Source: J029 sp964482495
Lineage (GTDB): Bacteria; Planctomycetota; UBA1135
Length of the DNA: 64,000 bases
Direction of reading: 5' to 3'
NCBI GenBank assembly: GCA_964482495.1
Contig: CAYZXS010000009.1
Location: forward strand, 1-64,000
Position 1 is the stretch's first letter, and each line of letters starts with the position of its first letter. Of this stretch, positions 16,725 through 27,763 are shown piece by piece. Below the pieces are notes generated by a model. That model did no database searches. It was given only the letters and a program-made list of their open reading frames with translations, and was not told the DNA's origin. The position numbers and the translations under genes were made by a program.

Positions 16725-16725
<1 letters not shown>
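16093..16725 (+). CDS. rdgB: XTP/dITP diphosphatase (RdgB/HAM1)
   Basis: This 210-residue enzyme removes non-canonical purine nucleotides from the pool. Family motifs are ILIASGNAKKLAEL at the N-terminus (SGNxxK), ALADDSGLCVDALEGAPGVYSARFAG, GEGGFGYDPLF and the final ...KAAVSHRGEA. The ATG at 16093 overlaps the previous stop (TGATG); the TTG one codon earlier is less likely. Its own TGA overlaps the lepA ATG. Confidence 0.95.
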
Positions 16726-18530
<1,805 letters not shown>

Positions 18531-18531
18531 T

Positions 18532-18570
18532 CGGGGTCAGACATCGATTGTTATTCGATGTCGCACCTCG
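18532..18570. repeat. Hairpin/REP-like palindrome after lepA
   Basis: Two 16-nt arms (18532-18547 and 18555-18570) flank a TTGTTAT loop. The inner eight pairs (GACATCGA/TCGATGTC) are perfect. The outer pairs have two adjacent mismatches and one G-T. No T-run follows, so it is not a classical terminator. The GGGGTCAG end resembles REP units mobilised by RAYT transposases. It may stabilise or end the lepA transcript. Confidence 0.65.
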
Positions 18571-18717
18571 ATTTCCGGCGAGGAGCCGGGCCGCGCGTCG
18601 CCCCCGTCTCCGCTCCCTCACGAAATTCGAGGAGCGGCCCCGAAGAACCGGCGATCTCCGGCCTCGCCACCGCCGGCGCCGGACGTAGAGTCGGGCAACC
18701 CTCAGCCCGATTCCGTC

Positions 18718-19362
18718 ATGAAGCTCCTGCTCCCTCTCTCCTGCCTGCTCCTCTTCAGCTCCTGCTGGGTTCGGTCCATCGAGCCCTTCTACCAGGTCAA
18801 GGACCGCGACTCGATCGCCCTCGAAGGCCTGACCGGCCTCTGGATCCACGTCGAGGAGGCGCCCGACGACGGACCTCCGGAGCTCACCTGCTTCGAATTT
18901 GGAGCCAGGCAGGAGGGCCCCGGCTATGACATGACCGTCTACCAGAGCGGCGCCTCAGCGGTCATCCTCGAGGCCCACGTCTTCCAGGTCGGCGACCAGC
19001 TCTTCCTCGACACCTCCTTCGACGATTTCCTCGGCGACGACCTCGAGGACGTGCCCATGATGTTCCTGTCCCATATCCAGCCGGTCCACCTCGCCTGGGC
19101 GATCCGCCGATCCGACGCCGGCATCGAGCTCGGCCTCCTCGACCCGGACGACGCCCGCGCCGGCCTGGCCGGCGCCTCCCTCACCGACGTGCCGCGCGTC
19201 GCCAAGGACCCGTACTCCCACGCCCCTGGCCTGCTCCTCACCGGCCCCAGCGCAAGCGTCCAGCGGGTCCTGGAGCAGTACCCGAAGGAACCGGCCTGGC
19301 TCCGCCTGCGCCGCATCCAGGCCCTGCCCGACTCCTTCCGCACCTCCCCCGCCGGCGGCTGA
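18718..19362 (+). CDS. Hypothetical lipoprotein
   Basis: I do not recognise this 214-residue protein. It has a short lipoprotein signal peptide (LLLFSSC, lipid Cys near 16). The mature part is acidic and beta-rich with no catalytic motif; it contains a DDFLGDDLED stretch and a conserved-looking HIQPVHLAW. A TAGAGT hexamer at about 18687 could be its -10, giving a leader of about 20 nt. It is separated from lepA by the hairpin and 150 bp and is probably monocistronic. Confidence 0.6.
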   Translation: MKLLLPLSCLLLFSSCWVRSIEPFYQVKDRDSIALEGLTGLWIHVEEAPDDGPPELTCFEFGARQEGPGYDMTVYQSGASAVILEAHVFQVGDQLFLDTSFDDFLGDDLEDVPMMFLSHIQPVHLAWAIRRSDAGIELGLLDPDDARAGLAGASLTDVPRVAKDPYSHAPGLLLTGPSASVQRVLEQYPKEPAWLRLRRIQALPDSFRTSPAGG

Positions 19363-19374
19363 GCGGCGCCCCCG

Positions 19375-19380
19375 TAGAAT
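19375..19380 (+). promoter_or_regulatory. Candidate -10 (TAGAAT) of lepB
   Basis: TAGAAT is followed by 7 nt and then the lepB ATG. Transcription would begin at or within 1 nt of the start codon. Confidence 0.5.
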
Positions 19381-19387
19381 CGCCGCC

Positions 19388-20823
19388 ATGGCCCGCGCCA
19401 AGAAGCCCAAGAAGGAGAAGTCGAAGCACCCGCTGCGCGACCTGGTCGAGATGTGCGTCTTCGCCATCGTCATGGCGCTCGGCCTCAAGGTCTTCGCCCT
19501 CGAGGCCTACCAGATCCCGACCGGCTCGATGATGCCCACCCTGATGGGCACCCAGCTGCTGGACCGCCAGACCCAGATCCCGAACAGCTCGATCCACGAC
19601 CGGGTCCTGGTCGACAAGCTCTCCTTCCTGGTCCGCGAGCCCAAGCGCTGGGAGGTCGTCGTCTTCCGCTACCCGCTGCTGACCTACCAGAACTACGTCA
19701 AGCGCATGATCGGCATGCCCGACGAGGAGCTGATGGTCGAGAACGGCGACATCTGGACCCGCGCCCTCGGCAGCGCCGACCCCTTCGTCATCCAACGCAA
19801 GCCGGCCGACCTCCAGCGGCGCCTGTGGAAGCAGGTGTTCCCGGTCCCGCAGTCCGGCGACAACCCCTGGGCCGGCTGGGACCCGAGCGGCGCCCACAGC
19901 GCCGAGGCCGACGGCAGCCTGCGCTTCCGCGGCAAGGGCAGCCTGAAGTTCGAGCGCATCAAGGACGTCTACCGCCACGGCTTCCCCGAGTCGATCTACT
20001 GGCGGGTGCCGGTCTCGGGCACCGGCTCCCGCGGCAGCAACCTGGTCCATGACCTGCGCTTGCAGCTGGCCGCGACCCCCGACGGCGGCGCGCCGCTGCA
20101 CCTGACCCTCCAGTGCGGCCCCTGGCCGCTCGAGCTCGAGCTCGCCCCCGGGACCGGAAGCTACCGCCTGCGCCTGCCCGACGGGGCGGTACGCGAAGGC
20201 AGCCTGGCGATGACCGCTGGCCAGCCGGTCGAGCTCGACCTGGCCTACTGGGACCAGCACTTCGAGCTCCAGCTCGAAGCCGGCGGCGCTCAGGCCGCCG
20301 AGAGCGGCGACCTGGTGCTCGCCAGCGACGAGCGCGCCCGCCGCAACGGCGTCATCGTGGAACTGCCGGCGGGCGGCTGGACCCTGGCGCCACCGGTGAT
20401 CGAGCGGGACATCCACTACCTCTCGACCCTGCAGGGCGACGGCAGCCTGCCGCGCAGCTTCGAGGTGCCCGAGGGCCACTACTTCATGATGGGCGACAAC
20501 ACCCAGAACTCGCACGACAGCCGCGACTGGAGCTCGCGCGAGATCCAGCTGGTGGAGCCCCTGGAGGGCCGCGAGGCGCTGATCGGCGACGACTTCAGCG
20601 GCAGCCTGGACCCCTTCTTCGACAACCCGCGCTGGGACCGCGACCACACGGTCATGACCTTCCGCGACAGCCAAGGCGAGCTGTTCTCGATCCCCGAAGA
20701 CCAGATCCTGGCCTACAAGGACCTGCGCCAGCCGCATGCGCTGGTGCCGCGTGAGTACCTGATGGGCCGCGCGCTGGCGGTCTTCCTGCCGCTGTGGCCG
20801 AGCCTGCGCATGGGGCTGGTGCG

Positions 20824-20827
<4 letters not shown>
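19388..20827 (+). CDS. lepB: Signal peptidase I with large insertion
   Basis: This 479-residue protein cleaves signal peptides at the outer face of the inner membrane. A Lys-rich N-terminus and one transmembrane helix (about 19-38) precede the nucleophile Ser47 in QIPTGSMMPT. The general-base Lys lies in KRMIGMPDE near 105. The box GDNTQNSHDSR appears only near residue 375. The approximately 260-residue insertion between these boxes looks beta-rich with repeated L-x-L-x pairs and has no counterpart in ordinary 250-320-residue LepB. The next gene, lptB, starts within its last codons. Confidence 0.9.
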
Positions 20828-21564
<737 letters not shown>

Positions 21565-21676
21565 GGCAGGGAGGCGGCCGGGTCGGCGAAGGAGCCGCCG
21601 AGGCGGCCCTTACGCCCAGTCACCCGGGGGTTTAGGGCAAACGACCGGGACCGGTCCCAGGACCCTCCCGCGCTGT

Positions 21677-21682
21677 TAGATT
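21677..21682 (+). promoter_or_regulatory. Possible -10 (TAGATT) of etfBA
   Basis: TAGATT lies about 50 nt before the etfB TTG. There is no good -35. A GGGACCGGTCCC palindrome just upstream, at about 21647-21658, could be an operator. Confidence 0.3.
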
Positions 21683-21732
21683 GTCCGGCTGTCCACCCTC
21701 GGACGACCGCTCTGGAATCCCGGAGAGAACCC

Positions 21733-22488
21733 TTGGAAGCCATTGTTTGCGTGAAGCGTGTGCCCTCGACCACGACCCGTGTGCAGGTCGGCGGCGACGG
21801 CAAGTCGCTCGACCCGAGCGGGGTCGAGTACATCCTGAATCCTTATGACGAGTTCGCCGTCGAGGAGGCCCTCAAGCAGAAGGAGGCGGCCGGCGACGGC
21901 TCGGTGACCGCCATTTGCTTCGGCGACGGCGCGGCCCAGAAGGAGCTGCGCACGGTGCTGGCGATGGGCGCCGACGCGGCGCTGCTGCTGAGCAGCGAGG
22001 ACGCGCCCGGCGCCGACGGCGCCACCACCGCGCGGGTCCTGGCGGACGCCATCCGCGGCCGCAGCTTCGACCTGCTGTTCTTCGGCAAGCAGGCGGTGGA
22101 CCGCGACCAGCACGGCGTCGGGCCGATGGTCGCCACCCTGCTCGGCGTGCCCTGCATCAGCGAGGTGGTGGAGTTCAGCCTTGCCGACGGCAAGGTCGTG
22201 TGCCAGCGCGAGGTCGAGGGCGGCCGCGAGACCGTCGAGGCGCCGCTGCCCTGCGCGGTGACCTGCCACAAGGGGCTCAACGAGCCGCGCTTCGCCAGCT
22301 TGAAGGGGATCATGGCGGCCAAGAAGAAGCCGCTCGAGACTCAGGAGGTCGCGATCGAAGCGAAGGCCGTCGAGGTCCTGGAGATGGTCCTGCCGCCGGC
22401 GCGGCCGGCCGGCCGGATCGTCGGCGAAGGCGCCGCCGCGGTGCCCGAGCTGGTCGATGCGCTCAAGAACGAAGCCAAGGTCCTGTAA
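21733..22488 (+). CDS. etfB: Electron transfer flavoprotein beta subunit
   Basis: This is a 251-residue ETF small subunit. It has CVKRVP at the N-terminus, the NPYDEFAVEEAL segment, the AMP-binding GKQAVDRDQHGVGPM region and the PLPCAVTCHKGLNEPRFASL motif. It accepts electrons from acyl-CoA and other dehydrogenases. The start is TTG, supported by a GGAG Shine-Dalgarno about 8 nt upstream. It is followed after 15 nt by etfA. Confidence 0.95.
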   Translation: MEAIVCVKRVPSTTTRVQVGGDGKSLDPSGVEYILNPYDEFAVEEALKQKEAAGDGSVTAICFGDGAAQKELRTVLAMGADAALLLSSEDAPGADGATTARVLADAIRGRSFDLLFFGKQAVDRDQHGVGPMVATLLGVPCISEVVEFSLADGKVVCQREVEGGRETVEAPLPCAVTCHKGLNEPRFASLKGIMAAKKKPLETQEVAIEAKAVEVLEMVLPPARPAGRIVGEGAAAVPELVDALKNEAKVL

Positions 22489-22503
22489 GCGGAGGACAGA
22501 GAA

Positions 22504-23442
22504 ATGACCGACATCCTCGTGATCCTCGAAGCCCGCGACGGCCAGGTCCGTCCCGCTTCCCTCGAGACCCTCGGCGCGGCGCAGCAAGCCGCACGAGGCG
22601 GCGCGGTGACCGCCCTGGCCACCGAGAAGGCCGAGATCGACGCCGCGGCGCTGGGCGCCGCTGGCGCCGACAAGGTGCTGGTGGCCGGCGCCGACGCCCA
22701 CTCCGCCGACGGCGCCGCCGCGACCGCGGCCCGCGTCGCCAAGGAGCTCGGCGTCGGGGCGGTGTTCCTGGCCTCGACCATCCGCGGCCGCGACCTGACG
22801 GGCCGCGTCGCCGCGCTGCTCGAGACCGGCTTCGCCGCTGACTGCACCGCGCTGGAGGCTGGCGACGGCCTGGTCTTCACCCGCCCGATCTACGGCGGCA
22901 AGGCGCTGACCAAGGTCAAGGTCAACGGTCCCGTGGCGGTGGCCTCGCTGCGCGCCAACCACTTCCCGCCGGCCGGCCGCGACGCAGCCGCGGCGGTGGA
23001 GGAGGTGGCCGCGGAGGCCGGCAAGGGCGCCGTGACCGCCATCTCCGGGGAGACCGGCGGCCGCCCCGACGTGGCCGAGGCCAGCAAGGTCGTGGCCGGC
23101 GGCCGCGGCATGGGTTCGGCCGAGGCCTGGAGCCTGCTCGAGGCCGTCGCCGATGCCCTGCCCGGCTCGGCGCTGGGCGCCAGCCGCGCCGTGGTCGACT
23201 CCGGTTGGCGGCCGCACGGCGAGCAGGTCGGCCAGACCGGCAAGACCGTCAGCCCCGAGCTGTACATCGCCGCCGGCATCAGCGGCGCCATCCAGCACCT
23301 GGCCGGCATGAGCAGCTCGAAGGTGATCGTCGCCATCAACAAGGACGCCGACGCCCCGATCTTCCAGCACGCTAGCTACGGCATCGTCGGCGACGTCGCC
23401 GAAGTGCTCCCGGCCTTGGCGGAGGAGCTGAACAAGGCCTAG
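22504..23442 (+). CDS. etfA: Electron transfer flavoprotein alpha subunit
   Basis: This 312-residue ETF large subunit binds FAD through its C-terminal domain (SPELYIAAGISGAIQHLAGM, then VAINKDADAPIF and YGIVGD). It forms a heterodimer with EtfB, with electrons usually passing on to ETF-quinone oxidoreductase. A GGAGGA Shine-Dalgarno precedes the ATG. Transcription probably ends at the 21-bp inverted repeat just downstream. Confidence 0.95.
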   Translation: MTDILVILEARDGQVRPASLETLGAAQQAARGGAVTALATEKAEIDAAALGAAGADKVLVAGADAHSADGAAATAARVAKELGVGAVFLASTIRGRDLTGRVAALLETGFAADCTALEAGDGLVFTRPIYGGKALTKVKVNGPVAVASLRANHFPPAGRDAAAAVEEVAAEAGKGAVTAISGETGGRPDVAEASKVVAGGRGMGSAEAWSLLEAVADALPGSALGASRAVVDSGWRPHGEQVGQTGKTVSPELYIAAGISGAIQHLAGMSSSKVIVAINKDADAPIFQHASYGIVGDVAEVLPALAEELNKA

Positions 23443-23444
23443 GC

Positions 23445-23506
23445 GTCAGGCTCCTTCGTCAAGTCCTGGCCCGTTCCCCGCTCAAGACTTGACGAAGGAG
23501 CCTGAC
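23445..23506. repeat. Perfect 21-bp inverted repeat between convergent genes
   Basis: Arms 23445-23465 and 23486-23506 are perfectly complementary around a 20-nt spacer; the left arm begins GTCAGGCTCCTTCGTCAAG. It occupies the gap between etfA and the convergent peroxidase gene. It could act as a bidirectional terminator, although there is no T-run. The sequence style is that of REP/RAYT-mobilised palindromes. Confidence 0.8.
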
Positions 23507-23519
23507 ACCGAGGGGGACC

Positions 23520-25037
23520 CTAGAGCGGGTCGCCGTTCTCGTCGTACGGCAGCAGCAGGTGCTGGTCGAAGCCGTGGTCGCGCTGGATCCAGGGCTCCAT
23601 GCAGTCGGGGTCGAGCACGCAGGGGTCGGTCAGGGCCTTCATGAACTCCACCATGTCCGCCATGCCCTCGGGCGTCACCGGCACGTCCTCGATGGTCTTC
23701 ACGCCCGAGCCGCGATAGAGCAGCAGCTGGTTGAGGGCGTCGTTGGTGGTCTGCAGGGTGTGGAGGGTCTGGACATCCGGCGGCAGCTGGCCGAGGTCGT
23801 ACATGGCGACAGCGTCGACCGGCTGGCAGTGGTGGTAGATGACCCCCTCCAGGGTGGTGTAGGAGCCGCAGTGGTTCCACGGGCCGGTCACCTCGACGTT
23901 CAGCAGGCTGGGCGTGCGGAAGGCGTACTTCTCGTCCGGGTCGCCGGTTTCGTAGAAGCGGCCGAAATCCTCGGGCCCATTGAGGTGGCCGTCGCCCTTG
24001 CCCCGCCCGACCTGCGGCATGGCCAGGGTGTAGTGCTCCTCGTCGGTGAAGAAGTCGCCCGGGTGGCACTCGTAGCAGCCGGCGCCGCCGGCGGCGATGT
24101 CGCTGTAGAAGGCCACCGCGCCGCGCTTGGCCGACTCCGAGATGGCGTAGACGTCGCCCTTGACGTAGTCGAACCACGGGTTGTCGACGAAGACTTGCGA
24201 GCGCTGGTACTCGGCGAGGGCCCGCGAGATGTTCTCGTAGGTGATCAGCTCCTCGGCGCTACCGAGGGAGTCGTAGGCGGCCCGGAAGTAGGGCAGCCAC
24301 GAGTCGCTGATCTCGCCGCTGCCGATGCCGTAGTGGCCGAGGCGGGCGGCGAGGTGGTCGCGGATGGCGTCGTTCCAGGAGCCGAACTCGAAGAAGTAGC
24401 CCTTCATCTCGTCACGGCTGGTGACCGGGAAGCGCGCCTGCGCCATGGTCAGGTTGTCGCCGGCGTTCGGGTCCGCCATGCCGAAAAACCACGAGTCCGG
24501 CGTGTCGATGCCGAGCCCGTCGCCGCCGTTCATGCCCGGGGTCTTGCCCAGGCTCTCGACCCGGCTGTCCCAGAACAGCGACTTGTCCCAGAAGCCGATG
24601 TTGAAGGTCGTCGGCGAGTTGCGGGGCACCGAGGGCCCGCCGTCCCAGCCGGGGGTGCCGTGGGCCTGGCGCCGGCCCGGCCCGAGCAGCGCCGGGTCCT
24701 CGCAGTCGACCCCGGTCGGCAGCACCAGGTCGTCGCCGCCGCCCATCACCGGGTGGTGGCAGGAGGCGCAGGAGGAGTCGAACTGGCCGCCGAGGGACTG
24801 GGTGAAGAACAGCCGCTTGCCCAGCTGCGCCAGCGGGTCGTCGATGCTCGGCAGCTCCCGGCCGGCGGCCGGGTTCCCGGTCAGGCCGTGCAGCTCGATC
24901 AAGCCGCGCAGCTGCCGGTCCAGGGCGCTCTGCTGGGAACCTCCGGCGGCGGCGCTCGCGGCGCCGGAGCTCGAACCGGAGCACGCCGCCAACAGGGGCA
25001 GCAGGAGGAAGGGGAGGAGGCGCTGGGGGGAACTCAT
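23520..25037 (-). CDS. Di-haem cytochrome c peroxidase (CcpA/MauG family) lipoprotein
   Basis: This 505-residue protein has a lipoprotein signal (LLAAC, Cys19). Two c-type haem motifs are present: CASCH at about 90-94 and CYECH at about 319-323. A LGKRLFFTQSLGG segment before the first haem is typical of the family, as is the later FRTPSLLNVEVTGPWNHCG. These enzymes reduce H2O2 or oxidise proteins in the periplasm. It is longer than the usual 340-400 residues. It has no recognisable partner gene nearby. Confidence 0.88.
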   Translation of the reverse strand: MSSPQRLLPFLLLPLLAACSGSSSGAASAAAGGSQQSALDRQLRGLIELHGLTGNPAAGRELPSIDDPLAQLGKRLFFTQSLGGQFDSSCASCHHPVMGGGDDLVLPTGVDCEDPALLGPGRRQAHGTPGWDGGPSVPRNSPTTFNIGFWDKSLFWDSRVESLGKTPGMNGGDGLGIDTPDSWFFGMADPNAGDNLTMAQARFPVTSRDEMKGYFFEFGSWNDAIRDHLAARLGHYGIGSGEISDSWLPYFRAAYDSLGSAEELITYENISRALAEYQRSQVFVDNPWFDYVKGDVYAISESAKRGAVAFYSDIAAGGAGCYECHPGDFFTDEEHYTLAMPQVGRGKGDGHLNGPEDFGRFYETGDPDEKYAFRTPSLLNVEVTGPWNHCGSYTTLEGVIYHHCQPVDAVAMYDLGQLPPDVQTLHTLQTTNDALNQLLLYRGSGVKTIEDVPVTPEGMADMVEFMKALTDPCVLDPDCMEPWIQRDHGFDQHLLLPYDENGDPL

Positions 25038-25107
25038 GCCGGTCGGTGGCGGGCTGAGAGACCCGGGGCGGGAAACCCGAGTATGGCACAGGTCAGCCGA
25101 TCCTGCC

Positions 25108-25857
25108 TCAGGCCCGCTGCCGCAGCCGTTCCCGCCTCAGGACTGCCTCCAGCCGCCGGCGCCCGCGGCCGCCGAGCAGGCCAGCGAGCGCGGAGGGATC
25201 GGCGAGTTCCTGGAAGGCCCCGTATCCACCCCGGACGCAGGTCCAGATCCAAGCGCGCTCTCCCTCCTCGACCGGCAAGGGCAGGAGCAACCCGGCCAGG
25301 TCTTCCGCGGCGCGGGCCGGCTCCAGCGGCGCCGGGAACCAGCGCGACTTCGAGGCGTCGATCCAGCGCTGGTCGGCCTCCCCCACCAAGAGGTTGCGCG
25401 GGCGGAGGTCGCGGTAGAAGCAGCCGAGCTGGTGGATCTTCCGCACCCCTCGGCCGACCTGGCGCCACAGCGCGTCGGCGCCGTCTGGTCCGGGCGGGGC
25501 GGCGGCGCCGGCGACGATCTGGTCCAGGCCCAGCCGCCCCTCCAGGTACGGGAGCAGCAACCAGCTCTGGCGCACGAAGCCGAGGGCGTCGCGCTCGCTG
25601 CCGCTGGAGCTCGGGGCCACGACGGGGGCGCCGCCGGCGGCCAGCCGGCTCAGGTTGCCCGCCTCCCGCTCGCCCTTCGGCTGGCCGAGCCAGCTGTGCC
25701 GCAGCGCCCCGCGCAGCCGCTGGCTCCAGCGCGGGAAGGAGTAGAGCTTGCGCACCGCCCGCTCGCCGCTGGGCAGCTCGAGCAGCTCGACCTTCACCGT
25801 CGGCGCGTCCACCAGGCGCCGGAGGACCGCGCCCTCGGGCGGGGCGCCGCCGCTCAC
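25108..25857 (-). CDS. LPS-kinase-like protein (InaA/WaaP superfamily)
   Basis: This 249-residue kinase-fold protein starts at a GTG overlapping the methyltransferase stop (GTGA). Visible elements are an N-lobe with VRKLYSFPR (candidate ATP-binding Lys), EREAGNLSRLAAGG (alpha-C Glu), a hinge WLLLPYLEGR, and a catalytic segment GCFYRDLRPRNLLV matching the YRDLxxxNhL loop of Kdo/heptose kinases. A following WIDASKSRW stands where the metal-binding Asp is expected. It likely phosphorylates a core sugar or other glycan. It is the last gene of a five-gene cassette. Confidence 0.65.
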   Translation of the reverse strand: MSGGAPPEGAVLRRLVDAPTVKVELLELPSGERAVRKLYSFPRWSQRLRGALRHSWLGQPKGEREAGNLSRLAAGGAPVVAPSSSGSERDALGFVRQSWLLLPYLEGRLGLDQIVAGAAAPPGPDGADALWRQVGRGVRKIHQLGCFYRDLRPRNLLVGEADQRWIDASKSRWFPAPLEPARAAEDLAGLLLPLPVEEGERAWIWTCVRGGYGAFQELADPSALAGLLGGRGRRRLEAVLRRERLRQRA

Positions 25858-26510
25858 GGCCGCCGCTCCAGCAAGGCGATCACCTGCTCGCTGACCCCGC
25901 GGGCGATCCACCGCCGCCGCCGCACCGCGAAGCCCGCCGCGGCCGCCTCGGCCGCGAAGTCGGCGTTGGACTGGGCGAAGCGCACTGTGCGCCGGCGCCG
26001 CACCCGGTGGCGCCAGGCCTGGAAGCTGGCGGCGTCGAAGTAGCTGACCAGCGCCCAGCGGCGGCTGACCCGCGCCAGCTCGGCCAGCACCGCCCGGCGC
26101 TCCGCCGGGATCGCGTAGTGGTGCAGCAGCCGGAAGCAGAACACCAGGTCGAAGGACTGCTCCGGGAAGGGAAGGGCGGCCGCCGAGGCCTGGAGCAGCG
26201 GCGCGCCGGCGGCGGCGCCGCGGCTCTGCTCCACCATCGGGCGGGCGATGTCGGCGGCCACCAGGCGCTCGGCAGCGGCGTCCAGCGAGCCGTGGAAGCG
26301 GCCAGCGCCGCAGGGAATGTCCAGCACCGGCCCGAGCCGCCCGCCCTGCGCGGCCGCCGCCTGGCCCAGCAGCGCCGCGACCACCCGCAGCTCCTTGCGG
26401 TGGGTGCGCCGGGCGTGGCCGCTGCCCTGCCAGCGTCCGCCCGCGTAGTGCTCGGCGACGCCGGCGGCCTCGTAGGAGCGCCGCAGCTCGCGGGAGCGGG
26501 ACTCCGCCAT
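25854..26510 (-). CDS. SAM-dependent methyltransferase
   Basis: This 218-residue class I methyltransferase has motif I VLDIPCGAGRF (SAM-binding), an AADIARPM acidic loop, a SFDLVFCFRLLHH motif IV and a GVSEQVIALLER end. The substrate is unknown. The ATG overlaps the radical SAM stop (TGATG), and its own stop overlaps the kinase GTG. It is probably co-translated with both and acts on the same product. Confidence 0.8.
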   Translation of the reverse strand: MAESRSRELRRSYEAAGVAEHYAGGRWQGSGHARRTHRKELRVVAALLGQAAAAQGGRLGPVLDIPCGAGRFHGSLDAAAERLVAADIARPMVEQSRGAAAGAPLLQASAAALPFPEQSFDLVFCFRLLHHYAIPAERRAVLAELARVSRRWALVSYFDAASFQAWRHRVRRRRTVRFAQSNADFAAEAAAAGFAVRRRRWIARGVSEQVIALLERRP

Positions 26511-27739
26511 CACAGGAAGGCGTCGCCGAGGTCCGGGAGCCGCTCGATCGCCGCCTCGAGGTCGGCGCCGCCCGCCACCAGCTCCTCGAGGAAGTGGTTG
26601 ACCGGGTGGTAGAGGCAGGTGACCTCGCCGCACTCAGCGGAGGCGTCGAAGCCGTCCAGCAGCCGCGCGGTGCCGCCGGCAGCCGAACCGTCGGCCCAGG
26701 CGCCGGCGTCGCCGACACGGGCCTTCTCCACCCCGCGGTGCGCCGGGCAATTGTAGACCCCCAGCGGGCTCAGCACCTGCCGCAGCAGCTGCATGTGGCA
26801 CTCGCGCGGCTGGTGGGTGAAGTCGCGCCAGCTGCCGTCCAGCAGCACCCGGAGGTTGGTGCTCTCGATGACCCGGAAGCCCTCCGCCTGGTGCCGGCGG
26901 GCCGCCTCCAAGCCGGCGTGGATGCGCCGCTCCCCCTCCGCCTTGGCGCTGAGCGCCTGCTCCGCCTCGAGCACCTCGGCGCCGTCCTCGGCCCGGCTCA
27001 GGTACGGCTTGAAGGAGATGTAGTCGAACCCGTGCTCCCGGGCCAGCCGCGCCGCCTCCCCCATCTCCTCGACGTTCTCGACCAGCCCGACGTCGTCGCG
27101 CCGGGCGCCGCGCCAGGTGATGACGAAGGAGAAGCCCAGCGTCAGCGCCGGGTTGGCGCGCTTCAGCTCGCCCGCGCTGCGCAGGATCTGCTCGAGCGAG
27201 ATCGGCCGCCGCGGCCGGTGCATGGACTGAAAGGTGAGGTCGCGGCCGGAGTCCAGGCTCAGCCGCACCCAGTCCCCCTCGGTGAAGAGCGGGGCGACCT
27301 CCTGGATGACCTCGTTGCGGCTGCCGTTGCTGACCACCGCCACCTGCAGCCCGAGCCGCTTCAGGAACACCACCATCTCGCCGAAGCCCGGGTAGAGGGT
27401 CGGCTCGCCGCCGCCGATCAGGATCACTGAGCGCAGGCCGCGCTCGGCCAGCTCCTCCAGCGAGTCGCGCAGCTCCTGGTCGCTGTGCCGCACCGGGCTG
27501 TTCAGCGCCTCCCAGTCGATGCAGTGGTCGCAGGCGTAGTTGCAGGCCGTGGTCAGGTCGAGGTTGACCGACAGCGGCCCGATCGCCGGCATCGGCGGCG
27601 GGGCCTGGCCCGCCGCGGCCGCCGCCCGGACCTCGCGGCGCCAGCGCAGGTAGTCGACCACCACCGGGCGCAGGCCGGCTTGTCCGAGCTTGGCGCGGAA
27701 GTCGTGGAAGCGGTCGACGGGTGAGGCGGGCTCGGCCAA
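26510..27739 (-). CDS. Radical SAM enzyme with SPASM-like C-terminus
   Basis: This is a 409-residue protein. The [4Fe-4S] motif CxxxCxxC is at Cys66, Cys70 and Cys73 (CNYACDHC). A GGGEPTLYP segment binds SAM, and SLDSG lies further on. The C-terminal third has additional cysteines in CHMQ, CPAHRG and CGEVTC, consistent with an auxiliary cluster of the SPASM/twitch type. The reaction is unknown. The start is TTG, with GGAG about 10 nt upstream. Its neighbours suggest modification of a sugar or lipid-linked glycan rather than a peptide, since no precursor peptide ORF was seen. Confidence 0.8.
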   Translation of the reverse strand: MAEPASPVDRFHDFRAKLGQAGLRPVVVDYLRWRREVRAAAAAGQAPPPMPAIGPLSVNLDLTTACNYACDHCIDWEALNSPVRHSDQELRDSLEELAERGLRSVILIGGGEPTLYPGFGEMVVFLKRLGLQVAVVSNGSRNEVIQEVAPLFTEGDWVRLSLDSGRDLTFQSMHRPRRPISLEQILRSAGELKRANPALTLGFSFVITWRGARRDDVGLVENVEEMGEAARLAREHGFDYISFKPYLSRAEDGAEVLEAEQALSAKAEGERRIHAGLEAARRHQAEGFRVIESTNLRVLLDGSWRDFTHQPRECHMQLLRQVLSPLGVYNCPAHRGVEKARVGDAGAWADGSAAGGTARLLDGFDASAECGEVTCLYHPVNHFLEELVAGGADLEAAIERLPDLGDAFL

Positions 27740-27763
27740 GCGGGAGGCTCCGGCGGATCGAGG

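Noticed and set aside
21565..21732. Intrinsic terminator after lptB
   Set aside because: Only a 6-bp TCGGCG/CGCCGA stem without a T-run was found, which is too weak to report as a terminator.
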